DNA of 64,000 nucleotides from Alphaproteobacteria bacterium. GTDB taxonomy: Bacteria; Pseudomonadota; Alphaproteobacteria; UBA9219; RFNS01. The notes under the pieces were generated by a model. It made no database searches. It was not told where the DNA came from and worked only from the letters and a program-made list of their open reading frames with translations. Of the stretch, positions 40,123-49,945 are shown in pieces (the stretch's first letter is position 1; each line of letters begins with the position of its first letter). The position numbers and the translations under genes are program-made. The stretch spans positions 310,001 to 374,000 of the forward strand of contig JBBCGY010000002.1 of assembly GCA_037200005.1 (NCBI GenBank). Direction: 5' to 3'.

Positions 40123-43100
40123 CGGCTGCCCTCGATCAGCGGCATCAGCGTCGGCGCGAGCATCTTGAGCATTTGCGCGGGCAGGGCGCTGGTGAATTTG
40201 TAGTTGGCGGCTTCTTCGCCCGCGACATAGGCGGTGATCGAGCCGAAATGCCGGTCGCCGATGAAGAACACGAATGTCGCGGTGCGATTCACGACGCGCG
40301 ATGAAATAAGTTTTCCGCTCGCGCCGAATTCATCGAAACGCTGGTCGCCGGTTCCGGTCTTGCCGCCTATCGCTATTTTTTCGCCCTTGGCATTCGCGAA
40401 CGCGCCACTCACCCGCCTTGCGGTGCCGTTCTCCACCACGTCGAGAAGCGCCTTGCGGACTTCGCGCGCGATTTCCGGCACCAGCACCCGCTGGCCGGGC
40501 GTGTCCTGCCGCTTCATCATGGTCTGGAACGGCGTGTTCAACGCGAAATTGACGTAGTTGGCGCGGACCATCGGCATGCGTATCCCGTCATTCAGGATGA
40601 TGCCGATAAGCTCGGCCAGCGCGCCGGGCCGGTCGGCGGAACTCCCGATGGCGGTCGCCAGACTCGGCACCAGATGATCGAACGGATAGCCGAATTTCGC
40701 CCAATCCTGCTGGATGGTCACGAAGGCGTCCTGCTCCAGCATGATGCGGATGCGCGTGTCTTGCGCCGGGGTCGAGGTTTTGAACAGCCAGTTATAGGTG
40801 GCTTGCCGTTCCGCCTGGCTGGCGATCAGCGCATCCTTGCGCGCCGCGCCCGGATATTGCGCCAGATACGAGGCGAGCCACAATTCGAGCGGATGGGTTC
40901 CCGCGATATAAGCCCGGTCGGCCAGATTGTAGCGTTCTTTGGGATAGCTCGCGAAAATCTTCTGCAATTGCTGGTCGGTCGACGGATAATCGGCGCGCAG
41001 TTTGCGCACGAAAGCAACGAAATCTCCGGCATTGGCGGCGGGCCGCACCGAACGGAAAATAACTGCCATCGGCGCCGGGCGTCTTTGGCCGTTTTTCGTC
41101 AGCTTCGCCAGCGCCTCGTCCGGCGATAAATCCTTATAGGCCGTATAGAAACGGTTCAGGTAGACGGCGCCTTCATTGTCGGCAAAGCGTTCGAGGAAGG
41201 CGCGGCGGGCGGGATGATCGGGATCGCCCAGGATATCCTGTTTCGGATTCGGCCCCTGGGTCATGATGTAATTCGCGACATCCCTCATCAGGCGGATGAA
41301 GGGCAGGTTGATGGATTTGCGCACGGCCTCGGCGACGGTGACGGTGCGCCCGTTATCCTTCGGCTCGAAATTATGGAAGTAATGCAGCCCGCCGCCGGTG
41401 AAGAAACCCTCATCCGCGTTCGCCGAATACTGGCGCTGCATGGCATCGGCAAGAATGGCGGGCAGGTTGCGATCCTCATGCGCCGCGAGCCATGTCGTGA
41501 CCCAGCGGGTCAGGTTGTCCGGCGCGTCTTCCGCCATGGCTTTCAGTTCGTCGGAATCGAGAGCGCTGTATCGCGCGCGAAGATCGGCGATGATTTCAAG
41601 GTAGGTGACCAGCGTGCGGAATTTCGCGGTCGAGCCGAGATCGAGCTTGGCGCCGTCATTGAGGTCGAGCGGCTTGTCGAGATTGTCCGCCTGTATCCGC
41701 AGCATGTTGCCCGCCGCGGTGCGCTCGAACATCAGGATGCTCCAGTTGATCTTGGTCGGGTCGCCCTCTTCGTCGAGCAGGCGGAAGCCCGTCAGGCCGA
41801 TCGATTCGACGAAGGCGGGATCATGCAGTTTTTGCAGGAATTCGGTGACTTTCTCCTGAACCGGCATGTCGAGCGTGCTGCCTACGGAGAGGTCGAATCT
41901 ATCCAACTCATATAGATTGGCCATGCCGAAGCTGTTCAGCAGATAGCGCCTGATGGCGTTCGACGCTTTCTGGGCGATGAATGAATTCTGCTCCTGCGCC
42001 GGGGGGACGGTCAGGAAATGCAGCGGAGTCTTGCGCGCGGCGTCGCGCAAGCTTTTCGAAATCACGCCATGGTCCAGCAGCCGGTCGAGCGTCACCGACG
42101 TCAATTGCTCGAGCGCGGCATGATTGCCGAGCAGGTAATAGGAAGGCCGCCGTTCGGCCAGAATCAGCGCCAGGCAATGTTTGAATATCTCGGCCTTGCG
42201 CGGCAAGTAGGCGTCGCTATCGTCGTTCTGCAGCGCCCGCGCCGCGATGTTGATGTCGATGCCGAACCACGCCCACAGCCCGTCGCCCACGCCATTGATT
42301 TCTCCCCATCCCGGACGCGCCGCGAGCGGCGTGGCGTTGAGATAATCGAGCACGATCCTGCGGCTGGTTTTTCGCGTGTCCGGGCCGTCGAGATAGGCGC
42401 GTACGCTGGCCGAGATCATTTGCCGCAGCTTATCCATGATGCCCGTCGTTTGCCCGTTGGGCGAATGGCGGAATTTTTCGATCTGCGTCGCCAGCGTGCT
42501 GCCGCCGCCGAGATTGAGATCGCCCACGAACATCGCGGCCACCTGGCCGAACGCGGCCGCGGCGAACCGTCCCCAGGCCACGGCGGGATTATGCGTCGCG
42601 TAGGGCGAGGACAGCAACTCGCGATTTTCGATGAACAGCAGCGCGTTCGTCAGCACGGGGGGAATATCGTCGAACGAGGCGAAAGTTCGCGCCGGAAAAG
42701 TCGCGCGATGCATGACTTGGCCCTGGCGGTCGAAGATCGTCAGCCCGGCGCTGGTCTTGGAACGATAGATCGGAAAGCCGCCATGCTTGACGAAATCGTT
42801 GAAATTCTTCGACGGACGCATCTGCCATTCGACGTCGAAACCGTCGCTTTTCAGCGATTTGATGAAGAAAGGCAGGTGGGTATAGCCCAACCTTTGATTG
42901 TAAGGGCCGGTTTCCGGGTAGGCGAGATCGGTATTTTCGCCCGGCTCAAGGGCGTAATTCATCGTCGCCGCGTAGCGCGACAGAAACCGCGCTTGCAGCA
43001 CGGAAGTCTTGTTTTCGGCATAAAGCAATACCCCGATCAGGGCCGCGAGGACGAAGCCAAGCAGCCAAAGCCAGAGCCAGAACGGGTGGGGAATGCGCAT
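40119..43100 (-). CDS. Class A penicillin-binding protein, divergent subfamily
   Basis: Bifunctional peptidoglycan glycosyltransferase/transpeptidase on the outer face of the inner membrane. One N-terminal membrane segment (residues 8-26). The GT51 domain shows the catalytic Glu in ALLFIENRELL, where most families have EDRRF, and the second motif GGGSTLATQIEKFRHSPNG, which I recall from a less common subfamily. The transpeptidase domain has the SxxK serine in LDLGSTAKFRTLV, the SxN motif in RKSINLPFI and the KTG box in GGKTGTGD. At 993 residues it is long. All active residues seem present, so it should be active. Confidence 0.9.
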   Translation of the reverse strand: MRIPHPFWLWLWLLGFVLAALIGVLLYAENKTSVLQARFLSRYAATMNYALEPGENTDLAYPETGPYNQRLGYTHLPFFIKSLKSDGFDVEWQMRPSKNFNDFVKHGGFPIYRSKTSAGLTIFDRQGQVMHRATFPARTFASFDDIPPVLTNALLFIENRELLSSPYATHNPAVAWGRFAAAAFGQVAAMFVGDLNLGGGSTLATQIEKFRHSPNGQTTGIMDKLRQMISASVRAYLDGPDTRKTSRRIVLDYLNATPLAARPGWGEINGVGDGLWAWFGIDINIAARALQNDDSDAYLPRKAEIFKHCLALILAERRPSYYLLGNHAALEQLTSVTLDRLLDHGVISKSLRDAARKTPLHFLTVPPAQEQNSFIAQKASNAIRRYLLNSFGMANLYELDRFDLSVGSTLDMPVQEKVTEFLQKLHDPAFVESIGLTGFRLLDEEGDPTKINWSILMFERTAAGNMLRIQADNLDKPLDLNDGAKLDLGSTAKFRTLVTYLEIIADLRARYSALDSDELKAMAEDAPDNLTRWVTTWLAAHEDRNLPAILADAMQRQYSANADEGFFTGGGLHYFHNFEPKDNGRTVTVAEAVRKSINLPFIRLMRDVANYIMTQGPNPKQDILGDPDHPARRAFLERFADNEGAVYLNRFYTAYKDLSPDEALAKLTKNGQRRPAPMAVIFRSVRPAANAGDFVAFVRKLRADYPSTDQQLQKIFASYPKERYNLADRAYIAGTHPLELWLASYLAQYPGAARKDALIASQAERQATYNWLFKTSTPAQDTRIRIMLEQDAFVTIQQDWAKFGYPFDHLVPSLATAIGSSADRPGALAELIGIILNDGIRMPMVRANYVNFALNTPFQTMMKRQDTPGQRVLVPEIAREVRKALLDVVENGTARRVSGAFANAKGEKIAIGGKTGTGDQRFDEFGASGKLISSRVVNRTATFVFFIGDRHFGSITAYVAGEEAANYKFTSALPAQMLKMLAPTLMPLIEGSR

Positions 43101-43328
43101 GAAGGGAATTGCTACCGTAACGCAGAATGGTGAGGTACAAGCCTGTTTTTATTGGAAAAGATAAGCAGTTCGTAAACTGCCTCGGCCAGTATAGGTCTTT
43201 ACGGCGGCAGATTCCAGCAATAGGGCGAGATTCGTCTAAAATCACGCCCATCTTCACTTTTTTTTAAAGCTGCCGGGCGGAGAATCCAGGAATGGCGGCC
43301 ATGGCGGTTGCCAGCATCCGGAGTCGGC
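43101..43328. other. Intergenic region between divergent penicillin-binding-protein and flgB genes
   Basis: This 228-bp gap must carry promoters in both directions. I looked for a sigma-54 or flagellar consensus ahead of flgB and found only imperfect GG/GC spacing. A run of eight T residues (43257-43264) lies in the middle. Nothing else is visible. Confidence 0.3.
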
Positions 43329-43724
43329 ATGGATACGGGCAAAACCGAACTCGTCAAGCTTATTACCGATAAAATGAGCTGGCTCTCCGAACGGCAGCGC
43401 GTGCTGGCGCAGAATGTCGCCAATGTCGATACGCCGCGCTACAAGCCAAAAGACCTTGCGCCGTTCGATTTTAAGTCGACCCTGCAGCAGACCATGGTCA
43501 CGCCGACGATCACGCAAGCCAATCATATCGCGACGGCGCACAAGATGAAGCCGGGCATCAACGTCGTCACCGCCAAAAGTTTCGAGACCCTTCCTTCGGG
43601 CAATGCGGTCAATATCGAAGAAGAAATGATGAAAGTGTCGTCGACGGGAGCGGATTTTCAGGAAATGATCAACGTCCTGAAACGGTGGCAGACCATGATG
43701 CGAACCGCCGTAGGCAGGCAGTAA
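43329..43724 (+). CDS. flgB: Flagellar basal-body rod protein FlgB
   Basis: Proximal rod protein of the flagellar basal body, exported by the flagellar type III system. The start is set at MDTGKTELVKLITDKMSWL. The rod-protein N-terminal signature RQRVLAQNVANVDTPRYKPKDL is clear, and the C-terminal helix ends in VLKRWQTMMRTAVGR, as usual. It has 131 residues. It heads flgB-flgC-fliE. The upstream ATG at 43308 is in frame but adds residues not seen in the family. Confidence 0.95.
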   Translation: MDTGKTELVKLITDKMSWLSERQRVLAQNVANVDTPRYKPKDLAPFDFKSTLQQTMVTPTITQANHIATAHKMKPGINVVTAKSFETLPSGNAVNIEEEMMKVSSTGADFQEMINVLKRWQTMMRTAVGRQ

Positions 43725-43745
43725 GTAAAGAGAGAAGAGGCGTAA

Positions 43746-44159
43746 GTGGCTAACGAATTTAACACGGTGATGGATATCTCGGCGTCCGGCCTCACGGCGC
43801 AGACCGCGCGGATGCGCGTGATCGCCCAGAATTTGGCCAATGCGAATACGACGCCTTCGTCGCCGACCGAGAAGCCTTATCAGCGGCAGATCGTGACTTT
43901 CCGTAATGTGTTCGACAGGGTGGAAGGCGCCCACAAGGTCGCCGTTGCCGGCGTGACGAAGGACAAGAGTCCGTTCGGCAAGCGTTACGAGCCGACCAAT
44001 CCGGCGGCGGACAAGTCCGGTTACGTGCAGACGCCGAATGTGGCGGTACTGGTCGAAACCATGGACATGCGGGCGGCGCAGCGCAATTACGAAGCCAATC
44101 TGACCGTCATCGAGGCGTCGCGCACCATGATGGCGCGGACGCTTGATCTGCTTAAATAG
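43746..44159 (+). CDS. flgC: Flagellar basal-body rod protein FlgC
   Basis: Second rod protein of the flagellum. Starts with GTG (MANEFNTVMDISASGLTAQTARMRVIAQNLANANTT), with a purine-rich GAGAAGAGG site upstream. The ANxNT motif and the C-terminal block VETMDMRAAQRNYEANLTVIEASRTMMARTL (helix for rod assembly) are normal. 137 residues. It lies 21 bp after flgB and 20 bp before fliE. Confidence 0.95.
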   Translation: MANEFNTVMDISASGLTAQTARMRVIAQNLANANTTPSSPTEKPYQRQIVTFRNVFDRVEGAHKVAVAGVTKDKSPFGKRYEPTNPAADKSGYVQTPNVAVLVETMDMRAAQRNYEANLTVIEASRTMMARTLDLLK

Positions 44160-44179
44160 AGTTGGGAGGCTCGGCTTGA

Positions 44180-44494
44180 ATGGTTGCGAATATCATCGAT
44201 GCGGTTTCGGCCTATCGCAAGGCCACCGAGATACCCAAGGAAGTGGCCTCCATCGGAGCCGTCGGGGCTAAAAGCGGCAACAGTTTCGGCGACATGCTGC
44301 AGCAGGTGATCGGCGATTCGGTCGAGCAGTTGAAATCCGCCGAGCAGGTCAGCAGACTCGGCGCGCTAGGCAAGGCCAATCCCGTCGAAATCGCCACGGC
44401 GATTTCCGGCGCGGAAACGACGGTGCAGATGATGGTCACGCTGCGCGACCGCATGATCAGCGCCTATCAGGAAATCACGCGAATGAATGTGTAG
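44180..44494 (+). CDS. fliE: Flagellar hook-basal body protein FliE
   Basis: Adapter joining the MS ring to the rod. The 104-residue product has the family C-terminus with VEIATAISGAETTVQMMVTLRDRMISAYQEITRMNV. It ends the short flagellar cluster; the usual follow-on fliQ, flhB or fliR genes do not occur here, as alr lies tail to tail 25 bp on. Confidence 0.94.
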   Translation: MVANIIDAVSAYRKATEIPKEVASIGAVGAKSGNSFGDMLQQVIGDSVEQLKSAEQVSRLGALGKANPVEIATAISGAETTVQMMVTLRDRMISAYQEITRMNV

Positions 44495-44519
44495 GCGGAT
44501 GGGGCTGGGCGAAGGCTGC

Positions 44520-45656
44520 CTATGCTCCCGCCGCATGCCTGGGTACGCGCGTGGCGATGCCGGTATAGACGTCATAGGGATTGGTGTTCCACCGGCGCGC
44601 GACATCTTCGACTGAAATTTGCCGATCGCCCTGCCGCCCAATGAGGATGGCTTCGGCGCCGGTTATATCGCCGAGACCGCTTAGATCGATCATGCATTGA
44701 TCCATGCAGACGCGGCCGAGAACTTTTCTTTCCTGTCCTTCGATCAGAACTGTGTTGATGTTTTTCGGAACGCGGCGGAATCCGTCGGCATAACCGACCG
44801 GCAGAACGCCGATGCGGCTCGATGACGGCATTGTGTATTCGCTGCCGTAGCCGACGCCGTGATCCGCCGGAAGAATTTTTGTCGACGTAATTCGCGCGCG
44901 CCAGGTCAGGGCCGTCTTGACGCCGTCGGGGATCGCCAGGCCTTCGTCGGGAGGAACGCCGTAGGCGACGACGCCCAGCCTGACCATGTCGTAACGCGCC
45001 TGGGGAAAATAAAGCGATCCGGGCGAGTTCGCGGCATGGATGATTTCAGGCCGGATGCCCACTGCCGCCAATGCCGCAATCGCCTGATTGAACCGGTCGA
45101 TCTGGCGCGGCGTATCGTCGATATCGAGAATATCGGCGGAAGCGAAATGCGTACATAAGCCCGCCAGCTCGATGCCCTCGATCTGTCGCAACTCCTGTGC
45201 GATTTGAACCGCTTCTTCCGGCCAGCAGCCGCCGCGCCCCATGCCGGTATCGATTTCGAGATGCACTCGTATCGGTTTCCGGCCTTTCGGCATTTCGCGC
45301 AAGGCCGTGACATGATCGCTGCGCCAAACAAAAAATTCCAAACCGGCTTGCGCGGCCGTCGCCATTTCCGCGGGCAGCATGCCGCAAATAATCAGGACAG
45401 GGGCGGTGATTCCCATTTGCCGGAGAAGCATTCCCTCCGAAAGGCTGGCAACGCCAAGATAGCTCGCGCCTCCCACCAGGAAGGCGCGGGCGGCATTTTG
45501 ATATCCATGGCCATATCCGTTCGCTTTGATGACGGCCAAGGCCGGGCATCCCGCATGAGCCTGCAGGATTCGGATATTATCGGCTAATTGCGAAGCGTCG
45601 ATATCGACCCAGCAATCGCGCGGAAGCGTGTCGAAGATGTTGAATGGAATCTGCAT
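44520..45656 (-). CDS. alr: Alanine racemase
   Basis: PLP enzyme that makes D-alanine for peptidoglycan. The PLP lysine is in ALAVIKANGYGHG near the N-terminus, and the later blocks HLEIDTGMGRGG, THFASAD, HAANSPGSL and VGYGSEYTMP are intact, as is the metal/carbamate region RVCMDQCMIDLSG. The start is placed at MQIPFNIFDTLPRDCWVDID; an ATG 21 bases upstream is possible. 378 residues. It converges with fliE and lies next to a DUF4167 gene on the same strand. Confidence 0.93.
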   Translation of the reverse strand: MQIPFNIFDTLPRDCWVDIDASQLADNIRILQAHAGCPALAVIKANGYGHGYQNAARAFLVGGASYLGVASLSEGMLLRQMGITAPVLIICGMLPAEMATAAQAGLEFFVWRSDHVTALREMPKGRKPIRVHLEIDTGMGRGGCWPEEAVQIAQELRQIEGIELAGLCTHFASADILDIDDTPRQIDRFNQAIAALAAVGIRPEIIHAANSPGSLYFPQARYDMVRLGVVAYGVPPDEGLAIPDGVKTALTWRARITSTKILPADHGVGYGSEYTMPSSSRIGVLPVGYADGFRRVPKNINTVLIEGQERKVLGRVCMDQCMIDLSGLGDITGAEAILIGRQGDRQISVEDVARRWNTNPYDVYTGIATRVPRHAAGA

Positions 45657-45731
45657 GGCCGTCTTATAGACCGGCATTCGGTCTGAAGCTATAGCCGGGC
45701 GGCTTTTGTTGTAGACGCCGCCCCTGCCGCT

Positions 45732-46316
45732 TTATCTATTGGCGACCATGACGACGGGAGCGTCTTGTTCATCTTCGTCCGATGATTCCGGCGTGAAGAA
45801 TGGGTTGACGGTCTGCGTCTGCGCGGGAGTCGGCTGGGCGTTGCCCGGGCTTACAAAAGGCGTGTTGCCGTGGAATTCCACTTGACCTTCGCCTGTTGCA
45901 GGAGCGGGACCGGCGCCCGACGGCGGATGGAAATTGCGCGTGTCAGGCTGCTGGCTATAGCCCCGCACCTGTTGCTCGGCGGCGGTGGCTTCGTTGATGG
46001 CTTCGATGATTCGATAATAATGTTCCGCATGCTGAAGGTAATTCTCGGCGGCGACCCGGTCGCCCGACGACGACGCATCGCGCGCCAGCGACTGGTATTT
46101 CTCATGCACTTGCCAGGCATTGCCGCGTACGCGGACTTCCGGGCCATTGCTGTCGAAGTTCTGATTGCGGAGCGATGCCGCCGAACGGCGCGCGGGAGGA
46201 CCGCCGTTGCCATGTCCATTGCTGTTGCCGCTACCATTGCCGTTATTGCCGCTGCTCCCGCTGCCACCGGGATGAGGACGACCGCGGCCGCGACGGCCAT
46301 TCGGACCCTGTCTCAT
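45732..46316 (-). CDS. DUF4167 family protein
   Basis: Alphaproteobacterial protein of unknown function, matched by its layout. A basic Gly/Asn/Ser/Arg low-complexity N-terminus (MRQGPNGRRGRGRPHPGGSG) is followed by the conserved helical block VRGNAWQVHEKYQSLARDA and AAENYLQHAEHYYRII (residues about 60-105), then a disordered Pro/Gly/Thr-rich tail. RNA binding has been suggested for such tails, but this is inference. In other alphaproteobacteria it sits near prfA/prmC; here alr follows 75 bp later. Confidence 0.88.
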   Translation of the reverse strand: MRQGPNGRRGRGRPHPGGSGSSGNNGNGSGNSNGHGNGGPPARRSAASLRNQNFDSNGPEVRVRGNAWQVHEKYQSLARDASSSGDRVAAENYLQHAEHYYRIIEAINEATAAEQQVRGYSQQPDTRNFHPPSGAGPAPATGEGQVEFHGNTPFVSPGNAQPTPAQTQTVNPFFTPESSDEDEQDAPVVMVANR

Positions 46317-46597
46317 ATCTTACCCATATCTCTAATGTTGTTAATCAAAAAGCCAGCATGTGGGAGACGCCCTTATCTTGTCAATTCCCGGCGTATTATT
46401 AAATCTTTCCCAAAGCCAGAGGCGTTACATTTGTGCCACCTCTGCTCATTCCGACTGTGGTGGCTAGTATTAGGCGGAAGCAGGCAAAATGCCAACATAT
46501 TTTTTGCACATCTTTTTATGGCGTCTTAACCAATGTTTCGCGGACAAACACCTGGATATGTTTTATGGATGATCCGCGAAATTTTTAGCGGGGCTAT
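46317..46597. other. Intergenic region with candidate DUF4167 promoter
   Basis: This 281-bp AT-rich stretch separates divergent genes. On the minus strand TTGACA (46384-46379) stands 18 bases before CATGCT (46360-46355), a plausible promoter for the DUF4167 gene. Ahead of the prepilin peptidase on the plus strand I see no clear boxes. No gene-like frame. Confidence 0.4.
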
Positions 46598-47341
46598 GTG
46601 AGCGAATTCTGGTCAGTTCTTGCGGGCGGGATATTGGGGCTTGTGGCTGCGGGCGCGGCGACCCATTTGGGTTTGCGCCTTGCCGACCGCATGCCGGGCG
46701 AGAAGTTCTGGCCCGAATGCCTCTATTGCCAGCGTCCGGCCCGGAGTCATGAAATACTGCCGGTTTTCGGCTGGCTGCTGCGCCCGGATGCTTTTCGCCT
46801 GCCTTGCCCTTGCGGACAGCAGCAAAAGCAATGGGCCGTTCCGGCGGCGGAGATTCTGGGCGCTGTCGCCGCGGTGACGGCGGCTTGGATAGGGGGAATG
46901 CATGGGAGCACCCTATGGATGTGCCTTGCATGCGGCCTCTTGCCTGCCATTGCCGTTGTCGATCTTCTGTTCGGCATCATCCCGGATGTTTTCAATGCGC
47001 TGCTCGCGGTGCTGGGATTGGGCTGGCTGCTTTCCGGCGGCGGCGAGCTGACGGTCGGGCTGATGCTCAGCGGCATGATGCTGTTGTTCGGCCTGTTCCT
47101 GGCCTATGGGTACAGCGCGCTGCGGCGCAAGGAGATGCTCGGCCTCGGCGACGTCAAATTTTTCGCGGCGGCGGGATTATGGCTGCAGCCGGCCGTCATG
47201 CCGTGGTTCATGGTCGCGGCGGGCCTGATGGGGGCGGTAAGCGGCCTGTTCTGGAAACGCATGATCGGCGGCGAGCAATCCCCTTTTGCTCCCGCTTTAT
47301 GTCTTAGCCTGTTAGGCTGCCTGCTTTATCAGGCGAGGTGA
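46598..47341 (+). CDS. Prepilin peptidase (A24 family)
   Basis: Membrane aspartic protease that cleaves leader peptides of type IV pilins or pseudopilins. It starts with GTG. Catalytic aspartates are visible: VVDLLFGIIPD in one loop and GLGDVKFFAAAGLWL (GxGD motif) near the C-terminus. The N-terminal loop carries CLYCQRP and CPCGQ, as in PilD-type enzymes with a zinc-binding methylase loop, though shorter. Seven or eight membrane segments. No pilin genes lie nearby, so the substrate is unknown. It runs into murJ with the murJ start 3 bp after its stop. Confidence 0.88.
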   Translation: MSEFWSVLAGGILGLVAAGAATHLGLRLADRMPGEKFWPECLYCQRPARSHEILPVFGWLLRPDAFRLPCPCGQQQKQWAVPAAEILGAVAAVTAAWIGGMHGSTLWMCLACGLLPAIAVVDLLFGIIPDVFNALLAVLGLGWLLSGGGELTVGLMLSGMMLLFGLFLAYGYSALRRKEMLGLGDVKFFAAAGLWLQPAVMPWFMVAAGLMGAVSGLFWKRMIGGEQSPFAPALCLSLLGCLLYQAR

Positions 47342-47343
47342 AT

Positions 47344-48933
47344 ATGTCTTTCGCGCGCGCCCTGTTCGCCGTTAGCGGCCTTACGATCGTCAGCCGTCTC
47401 GCCGGTTTCGCGCGCGACACGATCATGGCGTTCGTCGTCGGCGCGGGGCCGGTCGCCGACGCGTTCTTCGTCGCGCAGCGTTTTCCCAACCTGTTTCGCA
47501 GCCTGTTCGCCGAGGGCGCGTTCAATTCTTCCTTCGTGCCGCTTTACAGCGACGAGAGGCATCGCCATGGCGATAAAGACGCGCAGGAATTCGCGGGCGA
47601 GGCGCTTGCGGTCATGATCGCCATTCTCGTTCCGTTCAGCGCGCTCGTCATTCTCGCCATGCCCTGGCTCATGCACGCCTTGGCGCCAGGTTTCTCCGAC
47701 GAGCCGGAGAAATATCATCTTGCGGTCGGCTTCAGCCAGATCGCTTTTCCCTATCTGCTGCTGATATCGATTGCCGCTTTGCAGGGCAGCATATTGAACG
47801 CGAGGCATAAATTCGTGCCCGCCGCCGCCGCGCCGATCCTGTATAACTGCGTGATGGTCGTCATGCTGCTGGCGGCCTATTGGGGCGGATTCGATATCGG
47901 CTACACGCTGGCCTGGGCGGTGACGCTGGCGGGCGTCGTCCAATGCGGCTGGCTGGTCTTAAGCTGCCGCAAGCATGGCGTGCCGATTCCGCTGCGGCGG
48001 CCGAGAATGACTCCGCGCGTGAAGCATCTGTTCAAGCAGATCGGCCCGGGCGCCATAGGCGCGGGCGCGGCGCAGATCAATCTTTTGATGTCGACCATTC
48101 TTGCCTCCACATTGCCGACCGGCGCGGTGTCTTATCTGTTTTACGCGGATCGCCTGTATCAGCTGCCGCTCGGCGTCATCGGCATCGCGATTTCGACCAC
48201 GCTGCTGCCGATTATGTCCCGGCTGGTGCAGACCGGCGACGAAGACAAAATCCGCCATTATTTCAGCCGCGCGGTCGAGGTCGTGCTGGCTATCGGACTG
48301 CCCGCCACGGCAGGGCTGATCATGGCGGCATCGCCCATCATCAAAACCTTGTTCGAGCATGGCCAGTTCGGCCCCAGTGAGACTGAGGGCACGGCGGCGG
48401 CGCTTGCCGCCTATGCGGTGGGCGTTCCCGCCTTTCTTCTGGTCAAAGTGTTCGCCGCCGGTTTCTTCGCCCGCTACGACACGCGCACGCCGGTCAAGGT
48501 CGCTCTTGTCGCGCTGGCGGCCAATATGGCCGGATCACTGCTGATGATCGGGCCGCTCCAGCATGTCGGCATCGCGCTGGCGAGCGGCGTGGCGACATGG
48601 ATCAATGCCATCCTCCTGCTCTGGTTCCTTCGGCGGCAGGGCAGGGTGCTGTTCGACGATACGGCGCGGCGGCGGATTCCGCGTTTGCTCTTGTGCAGCG
48701 CGCTTATGGCTGGTTTAATCGGTTTGCTCAACAAAGAGCTTGCGGGATTTTTCGTCACCGGCAGCATGCTGATGGAGTTAACGGGCCTGAGCATATTGTT
48801 GGCCGTGGCGCTTCTCGTTTATGCCGCGTTGGTACAGGTCACGGGAGCCTGGCGCTGGCAGGAACTGCCCGGAATGCTCAAACGCTCGCCGGAGACGGAT
48901 CCGGCCGCGGCGGAAATCTCTCCCGAGGAATAG
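47344..48933 (+). CDS. murJ: Lipid II flippase MurJ
   Basis: Moves lipid II across the inner membrane for peptidoglycan synthesis. The start at 47344 ([25 protein letters not shown]) follows a GGCGAGG site; an in-frame GTG at 47338 is less likely. The family N-terminus and [34 protein letters not shown] block are present, then about 14 membrane segments with the [20 protein letters not shown] region. 529 residues, complete, with an acidic C-terminal tail. Ends 16 bp before trpS. Confidence 0.96.
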   Translation: MSFARALFAVSGLTIVSRLAGFARDTIMAFVVGAGPVADAFFVAQRFPNLFRSLFAEGAFNSSFVPLYSDERHRHGDKDAQEFAGEALAVMIAILVPFSALVILAMPWLMHALAPGFSDEPEKYHLAVGFSQIAFPYLLLISIAALQGSILNARHKFVPAAAAPILYNCVMVVMLLAAYWGGFDIGYTLAWAVTLAGVVQCGWLVLSCRKHGVPIPLRRPRMTPRVKHLFKQIGPGAIGAGAAQINLLMSTILASTLPTGAVSYLFYADRLYQLPLGVIGIAISTTLLPIMSRLVQTGDEDKIRHYFSRAVEVVLAIGLPATAGLIMAASPIIKTLFEHGQFGPSETEGTAAALAAYAVGVPAFLLVKVFAAGFFARYDTRTPVKVALVALAANMAGSLLMIGPLQHVGIALASGVATWINAILLLWFLRRQGRVLFDDTARRRIPRLLLCSALMAGLIGLLNKELAGFFVTGSMLMELTGLSILLAVALLVYAALVQVTGAWRWQELPGMLKRSPETDPAAAEISPEE

Positions 48934-48949
48934 GCAGCAGGATCATCAC

Positions 48950-49945
48950 ATGAAGCGCATTCTTTCGGGCATGCAGCCCACCGGCAATCTTCATCTCGGC
49001 AATTATCTCGGGGCGCTGCGCAATTGGGTGAAGATGCAGGACGGAGCCGAATGCTTCTATTGCGTCGTCGATCTGCACGCGATCACGCTGCCGCAGGAGC
49101 CTGCCGCCTTGCGCGCCGCGATTCGCGATACGGCGGCGGCTTACATCGCTGCGGGAGTCGATCCGGACAAGAGCGTCCTGTTCGCGCAGAGCGCCGTGCC
49201 CGCCCATGCCGAACTGAACTGGATTTTCGCGACGCTGACGCCGCTCGGCTGGCTCAATCGCATGACGCAGTTCAAGGATAAATCGGCGAAAAGCCGCGAT
49301 CTCGAATTGCTCGGTCTCTATGCCTATCCCGTGCTGATGGCCGCCGATATTCTGATCTATAAGGCGACGCATGTGCCGGTCGGCGAGGATCAAAAGCAGC
49401 ATCTGGAACTTGCGCGCGATGTCGCGGGAGCGTTCAACCGCCAGTTCAACACGGATTATTTCCCGCTGCCGGAACCGCAGATTCTGGGCGAGGCCACGCG
49501 GGTCATGTCGCTGCGCGACGGCACCAAGAAAATGAGCAAATCGGACGAATCCGATTATTCGCGCATCAATCTCACCGACGACGCGGATATGATCGCGCTG
49601 AAAATCAGGAAAGCGAAAACCGATACCGAGCCGCTGCCGGACAATCTCGCCGCGCTCGAAAAACGCCCGGAAGCGGATAATCTCATCACGATCTACGCCG
49701 CGCTGGCGGACAAGAAACGGACGGATATCCTGGCTGAATTCTCCGGCAAGCAGTTTTCGGAATTCAAGAAGCCTCTCACCGATCTCGCGGTGGCCAAGCT
49801 ATCCCCGATCACGGCGCGGATGCGCGAACTACAGGCCGATCACGCCGCCATCGATAAAATTCTGCGGCGCGGCGCGGAACGCGCCAATGAACTGGCCGAC
49901 AAGCATATGCGCGACGTCAAGGAGATCGTGGGGCTGTGGTCTTAA
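48950..49945 (+). CDS. trpS: Tryptophan-tRNA ligase
   Basis: Class I synthetase charging tRNA-Trp. The start [26 protein letters not shown] includes the HIGH-like motif (HLGN) and is preceded by AGGA. The KMSKS motif appears as [12 protein letters not shown]. The AND-loop region [14 protein letters not shown] and the CVVDLHAIT block match TrpRS. 331 residues, normal. Its last 29 bases overlap the convergent nudix gene. Confidence 0.97.
   Translation: MKRILSGMQPTGNLHLGNYLGALRNWVKMQDGAECFYCVVDLHAITLPQEPAALRAAIRDTAAAYIAAGVDPDKSVLFAQSAVPAHAELNWIFATLTPLGWLNRMTQFKDKSAKSRDLELLGLYAYPVLMAADILIYKATHVPVGEDQKQHLELARDVAGAFNRQFNTDYFPLPEPQILGEATRVMSLRDGTKKMSKSDESDYSRINLTDDADMIALKIRKAKTDTEPLPDNLAALEKRPEADNLITIYAALADKKRTDILAEFSGKQFSEFKKPLTDLAVAKLSPITARMRELQADHAAIDKILRRGAERANELADKHMRDVKEIVGLWS

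Noticed and set aside
43261-43328. Possible sigma-54 promoter before flgB
   Set aside because: GG and GC elements are present but the spacing is 11 rather than 10 and the flanks do not fit.
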